Under the pieces are notes generated by a model. The model saw only the letters and a list, made by a program, of their open reading frames with translations. It had not been told where the DNA came from and made no database searches. Below are positions 57,171 through 64,000 of a stretch of 64,000 nt of DNA, piece after piece. The DNA comes from Aphidius gifuensis (taxonomy: Eukaryota > Arthropoda > Insecta > Hymenoptera > Braconidae). Both the position numbers and the translations under genes were made by a program. The stretch's first letter is position 1; each line of letters opens with the position of its first letter. The stretch is from positions 13,495,321 to 13,559,320 of the forward strand of contig NC_057792.1 of assembly GCF_014905175.1 (NCBI RefSeq). Direction: 5' to 3'.

Positions 57171-59763
57171 ATGAAACGCGTACTTGAAACCAACGAAGTT
57201 GACTTTAGTTGTAAAAAAAAAAAAGTAGAAGATAGCAGAGAAAAAAAATGGGTACATGATATAGGGGAAAGCGGGGCAAAATGGAACGGCGGGGCAAAAT
57301 GGAACACCCAAAAAAATATTTTGACTCATATTTTTTTTCATTTTTTCGTCACTCTTCGATTAAAATAGCCGGAAGAAAATAGATGCAATAAAAAAAAAAT
57401 TTTTTTGAAAAATTTTTGAGCATTTTTTTTAAGAACAAAGAAAATTATTTTTTATATGTTTTTTTTTGTTCGTCGAGAAAAATGGTGACAAATTAATTTA
57501 AAAGCAATTGTTCGTAATTATACATGAAGAGAAATAAAAAAAAATTAATTTTTGTGATTAATATCACATTTTATTAAACAACAATAAATAAATTTATAAT
57601 AATAATTTTTTTTTTTAATTTTTAAAAATTATTTATGTTTTTTTTATTAATAAGTGAGAAAAACTAATCGGAAAATACTATTGTCATACATCGATTTATA
57701 TTTTTTCCTTAAGTGTTCCATTTTGCCCCGCTTTCCCCTATATAAATACCCTGAACTGTTAAGTGAACTCAAAAATTTGAAGCGCACTGTGATTGCCCGA
57801 AGCCATTGTGTCTCATCGTTTTTTAAAAGTTTTCCTAGAAAAGATAGGGAACTTGAAGATTTTATTCGGGATAATAATTACTTGGCAATTACTGATATAA
57901 AAGAAATAAAAGATTATCTAGAACTACAACTACAGTCTGAAAATATTAAACAACGAGTTCAAAATAAATATATTGCAAGAAGTGAAAAAAGTTCCATACA
58001 GTGTGAAGAAGATGTGTTAAAGGATTTTGAAACGGCTGACGATGATGATATGATGTTTTTCGGTAAATAAATTTTCAATGATACTTTTTTCTTAACTAAT
58101 AAATAAAATAAATTTTTAATACTTTTTTTTTTTTTAACAAATAAAGAAAATAAATTTTTAATATTTTTCTTGACAAATAAATTTTCAATAAATAAATTTT
58201 TAATACTTTTCTTGACAAATAAATAAAATAAATTTTCTCTTGTTTTTATAGACATTGAAATACCAGTTGACGAAACTGTGATGAATAATGAAATTCCAGT
58301 TCATGAGGCTGTACTGGAAAATGATAACGAAACACCTGTAGATGTCTCATTAGTCGATAATGAAAAACTGACAGATGTGACATTAGTCAATAAAGTGTTT
58401 GAAACAGCCGCAACTATGTTTGCAAATGCACAATTAGAAGAAAAAAATGAACCGCTTGATGAGGACTTGCTTAAGGTTTTCGAAGGTAAAAAAAAATATT
58501 TTTGTTTATAAGATTTTTACGCGTTATAGAATGTAATAAGATAATAATAATGATAATTTTTATGTTACAGATCTAGAACAAAATGGTTTTGAAGAAGAAT
58601 TGTATTTAAAAATTAAAAAAAAACCTGCAATTACCTCTGTAGAAATATTACCGCCAATTAAACATATTACCATGAATTCTCGAAAAATAACTAAAAAACA
58701 AAAAGGTAAATATTTGTAGTAAAAATAATAATAATAATCATAATAATAATAGTAATAATAATAAAACTGATATTATTTTTTACAGAGGTCGATAACGATC
58801 AAAACAGTGAAAAACATAGTCCTGAATTAGTCAGTGAGGTCATGAAACTTGGTGAAAAAATAATTACGATGGTTGAAAATCAAAAAGGTACATATTTTAT
58901 AAAATAAATGAAAAAATTTAATAATAATAATAATAATAATAATATAATATTTTTTTTTATAGACGGGGATAAAGATAAAGATGAGAAACAGAGGCCAGTA
59001 TCACCACCTGCAATGCATAAGTCCGGGAAACACGGGCAAAAAATAATAACAGTAGATGATGACAATGAAGAAGAAGGTAAATATTTTATAAAATAAATAA
59101 ATAAAAATTTTTTTATAACATAATAATGATAATCATATTTTTTTGTATGCTAGATGAAGTGGTTATATTGAGCCAAGCGTCAACGTCTTCGTCATTATCC
59201 GGTTCATCATCATCGTCATCTTCATTATCCGGCTCATCATCATCTGGGTCGTCATCATCATCCGGGTCGTCATCATCATCGGGGTCATCATCGTCATCGG
59301 CTTCGTCTTCAGACCCACCCACCATTATGAACGAGAATAATGTTGCTGAGGAATATGACACCGAAAACCAATATCGACCTAAAGCAGGGCCTTCAAAGCC
59401 ACGTGTCGAGAAACAAATAAATGAGTCTGTAGATATTACAGATTTCTGCGTTGACTGTGCAGGGTATCAATGCCCAAAAAAGCAGCAACACCGCATCATC
59501 AGTTTTGTAAAGGCTGTCATGAAAAATGGCAGATGGGTGAGCAACCGCAGTACCCACAACCATCGCCTGTAGAAATACCAAACACAATTATTGAAAAACG
59601 AGATCAATTAATAAATCAAAGAATAACATGTTCGCAAAACGAAATACGTGACCTCAGAGAATCATTGAGTAACGTAAAATGCGATCTCTGTGGTGGAGAA
59701 CCAATTCTGAATGAATTTGGTCATTGTGAACACTGTGCACAATTACTAGATTATAATAATTAA
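57171..59763 (+). CDS. Six-exon gene of unknown function with terminal zinc-finger motifs
   Basis: Exons: 57171-57263 plus 57741-58062 (one exon split by a MITE), 58252-58485, 58571-58705, 58786-58887, 58963-59076 and 59154-59763. All five introns are phase 1 with GTAAA/GTACA donors and TACAG/TATAG-type acceptors, so every internal exon is removable without shifting frame. The product starts MKRVLETNEVDFSCKKKK (nuclear-signal-like), has an LEDFIRDNNYLAITDIKEIK block, acidic low-complexity exons, a long Ser run, then CVDCAGYQC and, in the -1 frame, FCKGCHEKW and CDLCGGEP...CEHCAQLL. The frame changes at 59476-59482. I do not recognise the family. The MITE insertion, if not removed, ends the protein early, so this copy is probably not expressed as the full protein. 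Confidence 0.55.
57264..57738. mobile_element. 475-bp TA-flanked MITE, copy 2, in exon 1
   Basis: Same element as 37213-37668, with TA on both outer sides (57262-57263, 57739-57740). Its left end has a duplicated GGCGGGGCAAAATGGAAC. Ignoring the element and one TA, the flanking exon reads straight through in frame, which proves that the sequence was coding before insertion. Confidence 0.9.
59476..59482 (+). other. A AAA AAG heptamer at frame change
   Basis: In the upstream frame the codons here are CCA AAA AAG, which fits X XXY YYZ for -1 ribosomal slippage. The -1 frame continues with GCA GCA ACA and stays open to 59763, carrying the remaining Cys pairs, while the 0 frame ends at 59572. A one-base deletion in the A-run of a decaying gene would look identical. 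Confidence 0.4.
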
Positions 59764-60228
59764 GCCATTTGTAAAAAAATAAATTGTTTTTATGTCTTTT
59801 TCACAGGTATTATTCTATCGAAGAAATATAATGAAAAAATAAATAAATAAATAAATTGTTTTTATATCTTTTTTTACAGGTATTATTGTATTGAAAAAAT
59901 ATAAAGAAAAATAAATAAATAAATAAAAATTAAGTATACCTTTTTCCTTTTGTCTTCTTTTTACAGATATATTTGTTATTATTAAAAATTTTTCAGGTTA
60001 CACCATATTTTTTGTTTCCTTTTTACAGGTATCAAATATAATTTTGTTTAGAAAAAAAAAAAAAAAAATTCGTTATTTCTCTTGCTATATTTTTTCACAC
60101 CAGAGGGCCAGAACAATTTTCAATTTTGTCGGGTAAAATATTTTACGAAACAGGTAAATTTAGAAGAAATCAGTTTTGGTGTGACCACTGCAGTGTGAAG
60201 ATCTTTTTTTCAAGTTGTTGCTAGAAAA
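59764..60228 (+). repeat. Tandem acceptor-like repeats and a short Cys frame
   Basis: TTTTTACAGGTATTATT-type blocks, each followed by AT-rich ATAAATAAATAAAT, recur four or five times from 59800 to 60040, so several splice acceptors abut donor-like GTATT. A short frame at about 60095-60225 includes FWCDHCSVKIFF. It precedes the polymerase remnant, and its role is unknown. Confidence 0.4.
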
Positions 60229-60971
60229 ATGGAGCGTGTTTTAGATGATGTTGAAGTTGAAATTGACGACAGTGTAAAGTGTGAGTTTTTTATTGATAGT
60301 CTACTCGACGGTAGTTTAACGAACAATATTATAGAACCACGGTTACAACAAGAGCATTTGGATCAACATTTACGTGTATCTCCTGAATCTGAAGTTCCAC
60401 AACAACCTGTTTTAGATGATGTTAAAGTTGACGATAATTTTATCGATAGGGACAAAATAAATCGAATCATGCAATCGCCATTACAACAACATCATTTAAG
60501 TGAAATTTTACAAACAGATGGTGGTAGTGATAATAATTTTCAGCGCATAGATATTGTTGATGAAACACAGACATTTGTGCCAAAATATAATTTGAATAAA
60601 CATTTGATAAATTTTAAAGTCAAAAAATATCTCAAAATACTGTAGTTGAAACATGGATTGAAGAAGCATTTGCAAAGGTATACAAGCTGATCAAAAATTA
60701 CTCAAATAATGCGCGTGATAGAGTTATCCTCCGTTTCAAAACCCCTTCTATGAACTCGGAGGCACATACTCACTTGACAACCGCCAATAATTTTACATTT
60801 GAACGTTCATGGGAGATTGTAAGTAGCATTTGTCAAAGTAATGATCCAGTACATGATAACGATCTATTTACTATTGACTTGGTTGTATTGAAATCAACGA
60901 CTGGTGGTAGTGTGCCCCGCCAATTATCATTTGGGAATGTGATTTTAAAAGAATGTGTCAAAACAACGTAG
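60229..60971 (+). pseudogene. N-terminal part of protein-primed DNA polymerase B, frameshifted
   Basis: 60229-60645 opens MERVLDDVEVEIDDSVKCEF and ends after KYNLNKHLINFKVKKY. The next frame (from about 60630 to 60971) carries ETWIEEAFAKVYKLIKNYSN, SEAHTHLTTANNFTFERSWE and LVVLKSTTGGSVPRQLSF, the arrangement seen upstream of the exonuclease domain in Polinton/Maverick-type polymerases of invertebrates. A one-base shift near 60630 separates the two parts. The assignment depends on the polymerase core directly downstream. Confidence 0.5.
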
Positions 60972-61810
60972 ATTTAAAGAATTTCTTGAAAACAATTGAT
61001 AATAATTTTTATAAAGAAGCAATATTGCCTCTTAATGCTTTATTTGGTGGACGAACTGAAAATTTTTGTGTCTCACATACTGTTACTGGTTCTCAAAAGA
61101 TATACTACGTGGACGTCACGTCGCTTTATCCTAGTGTCTTGAAGAAAAATATTTACCCGCTAGGCCACCCTAAAGTTTTTGTTCTGGATGATATACGTGA
61201 GCTTTGTCCAGATAATAACATAAGTAATGTGATAGGATTAATTAAATGTCGAGTTTTGCCACCGGCCGATTCATATATACCAGTATTGCCGATGAGGTGT
61301 CATAAAAAATTTTTTTTTCCACTTTGTAACGCATGTACATTAACTTTAAATCAAGAAAATTGTACTCATAATGAATCAGAACGAGCACTTATTGGTACTT
61401 GGGTATCTGAGGAGTTGAAAGTAGCGATTAAGAAAGGGTATAAAATTTTACAAATAAAAGAAATATGGCATTGGGATAAAACAACTCAATATGACCCGAA
61501 AACTAGAACTGGTGGTCTATTTACAGGTTATATAAATAAATTTTTAAAAATAAAACAAGAAGCTAGCGGATGGCCTGTAGAGTGCGTTGATGATGCATCA
61601 AAACAAGCATACATAGATAACTATAGTAAAATAGAGGGAATTGATTTAGATCCTACGGAAATTAAAAAAAATCCTGGTTTACGTCAAGTTAGTAAAAATA
61701 ACTTGAATTCACTTTGGGGTATGCTAGCTATGGATAATATTTCGGATATGTACAGTATTATTCAAAATATTCAAGATTTTAATAAAATTATTGAAAATGT
61801 CAATTATTGA
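60953..61810 (+). pseudogene. Family B DNA polymerase core (Polinton/Maverick-like), truncated
   Basis: The frame starts at the segment just before the palm (LKNFLKTIDNNFYKEA, then ALFGGRTENF), continues with motif A (YYVDVTSLYPS) and the protein-primed-specific insertion region (KFFFPLCNACTL, then GTWVSEELKVAIKKGYKI and KIKEIWHW-like residues), and reaches motif B (KNNLNSLWGML). Motif C with the YxDTDS aspartates is absent because the frame ends at 61810, where the non-LTR element begins. The 3'-5' exonuclease motifs expected upstream are missing; the N-terminal part joins directly to this segment. It cannot polymerise. None of the other Polinton genes (integrase, packaging ATPase, protease, capsid) is in the window. 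Confidence 0.75.
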
Positions 61811-62052
61811 ACTGCCATTGCGCATGTGTGCATCAATTACTATTCAGTCATTAATCTCACATAATTAATTAAAAAAATCGTGAATAAAAAATTTTTACAG
61901 TATTCAGTTTTTGGTGATAAGTTTATTTATCAGAATAATTAATTTTTCTTTCTGTAATTATACATTAATGTGTCTTGAATATTGAATTAAGCTTCTAACC
62001 TAGAATTCTGGGTCTGTCATCGTGTTTTCAAGATAAATTAAACATCTATCTA

Positions 62053-63525
62053 ATGCCATTGACACGTCATATGAGTTGTCTTACAGCTGATAGATCATTG
62101 AATAAAAGACACTCTATCTTGGAGACTTCGCCAATATCATACTGCAGAATTTGTCTTGGTGATTTTATTGCTGCTGGTCCAAATAAAGACACTTTGAATA
62201 GTACATTCATAATCAGATCTACTTGTGGTCATTCATATCATATTGAGTGTTTACAGAACAGTCTGTCCAGCTCAGGCATTGTCAAGGATGAATCTATTAC
62301 TCTAAAAAAAATCAATAAAATTCTTTTGAGTTACTGTCCAAGGTGTGCTGAAAAGAATATGCTTTCTACATCACCATTATCTTCATCATCAGCAACAACT
62401 CCAACATTGGCTTTTTCAACAATTGTTACGTCTTGTGCCACATTCACGTCAGCTACTTCATCATCAACTACAAGTCTAACACAAGCAAATAATTCTGTTG
62501 TCATGTCATCGTTAATTGCAATTTCACAAGCATCACCAATTTCATTGGATTCATCAAATGCTGATGCTACTTCTTATTCAACAAATGAGGTGTTACTGTC
62601 TAATATTCATAATAATGAATTTGATAATAATGCAGCTGTTAACGTAGATCATTCTCCTGTCAATGTTATTGATTCTCTTCAGTCAAATTCATCAATTATT
62701 GATAATTCAATTCAGGGTAAGCTTGACAGTATTTTATCTTGGTGCAATAACATATCAACAAGACAAGATAATCATTTTTCAAACCAGCAAAAATCTAACT
62801 TGAAGCAACAAAATTTCAATGAGTCTATGTCAATGACATTTAAAGCAATTGAGCAAAACTTTAAGATTACAGATTCTAAAATTGTATCTTTGGAAAATCA
62901 AATTTCTGAAATAAACAAAAATATTTCAAGGTTGCAAATAGAAATTAAAGAGTCAAGCAACTCTTCACAGAACTCATCAAACATTCAGAGCAATTTTTTG
63001 AATGAAGTTGTTATGTTTGGATTGCCAGAGGTTGTCAATGTGAATCTTCAAGATATTGTAAAGACAATTTGTAACTTGATTAATTTCGATTTTTCATCAA
63101 TAACAAGTATTAGCAGATTGGGACGTACTTCTTCAGCTACTCGTCCTATTAGACTAATGTTTACAAATACTCAGTTGCGTGAGTCATTTATCACTTTTTT
63201 TAAGAAAAAAGGCAAATTAACAGGATCAAGTTTAAATATTCAGTCTTTACATTATTCAGTATCACCATTACTTGTTTATCGTCGTTCACCTAATCACCTA
63301 CTTGAACTTCGTCGAGATATTCTTCAGCGTTTGTCTTTTGTTAAGCCAAAAGATGTCTGGATCAGTTACAACAAAGTCAATGTTCGCCTTAAAACTGGCT
63401 CACCAATTGCCTTAAAAGATAGAAATGATGTTTATCTTTTACCAATGCCACAACAGTCATATACTTTGAATAATCAAAGTTATACGAATCATAACTCACG
63501 TAATCATAATAATTTAAGAAATTGA
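62053..63525 (+). CDS. Non-LTR retrotransposon ORF1 with RING-type finger
   Basis: 490 codons. Residues 31-98 form a RING-H2-like finger (C31, C34, C58, H60, H63, C66, C95, C98). A Ser/Thr/Asn-rich linker follows to about 240, then a likely coiled coil (about 255-300; SKIVSLENQISEINKNISRL), then an RRM-like domain (VVMFGLPE, FSSITSISRLGR, RPIRLMFTNTQLRESF) and a basic C-terminal domain (LELRRDILQRLSF). ORF1 proteins bind element RNA and act as chaperones in the RNP; trimer formation through the coiled coil is typical. A RING-like or PHD-like N-terminus is unusual but known in some insect lineages. It ends at TGA 63523-63525. Confidence 0.85.
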   Translation: MPLTRHMSCLTADRSLNKRHSILETSPISYCRICLGDFIAAGPNKDTLNSTFIIRSTCGHSYHIECLQNSLSSSGIVKDESITLKKINKILLSYCPRCAEKNMLSTSPLSSSSATTPTLAFSTIVTSCATFTSATSSSTTSLTQANNSVVMSSLIAISQASPISLDSSNADATSYSTNEVLLSNIHNNEFDNNAAVNVDHSPVNVIDSLQSNSSIIDNSIQGKLDSILSWCNNISTRQDNHFSNQQKSNLKQQNFNESMSMTFKAIEQNFKITDSKIVSLENQISEINKNISRLQIEIKESSNSSQNSSNIQSNFLNEVVMFGLPEVVNVNLQDIVKTICNLINFDFSSITSISRLGRTSSATRPIRLMFTNTQLRESFITFFKKKGKLTGSSLNIQSLHYSVSPLLVYRRSPNHLLELRRDILQRLSFVKPKDVWISYNKVNVRLKTGSPIALKDRNDVYLLPMPQQSYTLNNQSYTNHNSRNHNNLRN

Positions 63526-64000
63526 CAAATAGATAATCATCAAGTCTCCAATTTAAAACAAGCATCTAACAATAATTTAACACATATTTCTAATGTAAAT
63601 AATTCGAACAATTCTCCGTTAATTTGTCACTTCAATGCACAGTCATTGCTGGCTCATATTGATGGAATTAAATATTATTTTTCAAGTAAAAGTTTTGATG
63701 TAATTGCTATAAGTGAAACTTGGTTACACTCAGATATACTTGATGCTCAAGTTATACTACCTGGATATAACATATTTAGAAATGACAGATCAACAAATAA
63801 AAGAGGAGGTGGTGTTGCATTGTATATTAAAGACTTTTATAAAATAAAAAACTTGAATTATTCTGAGCAAAATGCTGACAATCTTGTTGAATATCTTTCA
63901 TTGACAATTTCTGATTATTCTATCAACGATTTAATTATTTGTGTTGCTTATAGGCCACACAAAAATATCTCTTTTTGCAACTTAGAAAATTATTTGGCAT
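63526..64000 (+). CDS. Non-LTR retrotransposon ORF2, APE endonuclease start (partial)
   Basis: The frame is the same as ORF1 and open from the ORF1 stop to the window end (158 codons); there is no ATG before the conserved start. Motifs of the apurinic-like endonuclease are in order: LICHFNAQSLLAHIDGIKYY (Asn), VIAISETWLH (catalytic Glu), ILPGYNIFRNDRST, GGGVALYIKD and ICVAYRPH (Tyr). This domain nicks target DNA to prime reverse transcription; the reverse transcriptase should lie beyond 64000. Confidence 0.85.

Larger units (their letters stand above)
61811..64000 (+). mobile_element. Non-LTR retrotransposon (APE clade), 5' part
   Basis: A short leader (61811-62052), ORF1 (62053-63525) and the beginning of ORF2 with its endonuclease (63526-64000) run in order to the window end. 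Endonuclease motifs (FNAQSL, SETWLH, GGGVALY, YRPH) resemble Jockey/CR1-type elements. Both ORFs are open, so this may be a young copy. The 5' edge is inferred from where polymerase similarity stops; no target duplication can be checked. Confidence 0.8.

Noticed and set aside
59113..59361. Minus-strand Asp-rich frame
   Set aside because: It is the complement of the Ser-run exon of the plus-strand gene.

Overview
The window is very AT-rich eukaryotic nuclear DNA, full of homopolymer runs, with short U2-type introns (GT...AG, T-rich acceptors) in its few cellular-looking genes. The retroelement families (BEL/Pao, copia with a GGTTATGGGCC primer site, a non-LTR element with an APE endonuclease), hAT- and piggyBac-type non-autonomous elements and a BEN-type gene point to an insect; a parasitoid hymenopteran fits best, but that is inference. 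There are no tRNA, rRNA or CRISPR loci. Nearly all of the window is mobile DNA in layers, and several insertions can be bounded to the base by their target-site duplications.

Region by region. 1-7.7 kb: a BEL integrase scrap, a foldback element carrying tRNA-like A/B boxes (227-1435), two inverted-terminal elements (1982-4226 and 4283-5785), and a decayed BEL 3' end with a probable LTR (5825-7730). 9.5-11.5 kb: a copia-type gag/protease pseudogene with primer site and LTR, split by a 507-bp TTAA-flanked element. 11.5-13.3 kb: a mosaic of broken cellular gene pieces, including acetyl-CoA carboxylase and a J-domain, beginning with a repeat that recurs at 40.2 kb. 15.8-16.5 kb: possible minus-strand exons. 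18.4-22.9 kb: a BEN-domain-type gene whose middle is a run of tandemly duplicated in-phase exons, with an abnormal 1.9-kb segment before its 3' half. 23.3-32.0 kb: a nearly complete but dead minus-strand BEL/Pao retrotransposon with unequal LTRs.

32-57 kb: almost entirely palindromic, tandem or terminal-inverted elements. They include a 1,654-bp hAT with an 8-bp duplication (40319-41972), a 1,103-bp hAT built of CGATA repeats (47117-48219) with a truncated second copy (53457-54611), two copies of a TA-flanked 0.46-kb element, a family with CCTGGTAGAAA ends, a 1-kb foldback with tRNA-like boxes, a GC-rich 678-bp insertion with a 6-bp duplication, and a 1.5-kb element with about 270-bp near-identical arms.

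57.1-64 kb: a six-exon gene of unknown function ending in paired zinc-finger motifs. Its first exon is split by a TA-flanked element that keeps the frame across the gap, and its last exon changes frame exactly at an A AAA AAG heptamer. Next comes a protein-primed family B DNA polymerase remnant (Polinton/Maverick-like) that has lost its exonuclease region and 3' end. Last is a non-LTR retrotransposon whose RING-bearing ORF1 is followed in the same frame by the ORF2 endonuclease, with one TGA between; it runs off the window.

The genes do not form one pathway. The most unusual items are the exon-duplication array, the 57-60 kb gene, and the palindromic families whose interiors are repeats of short motifs.
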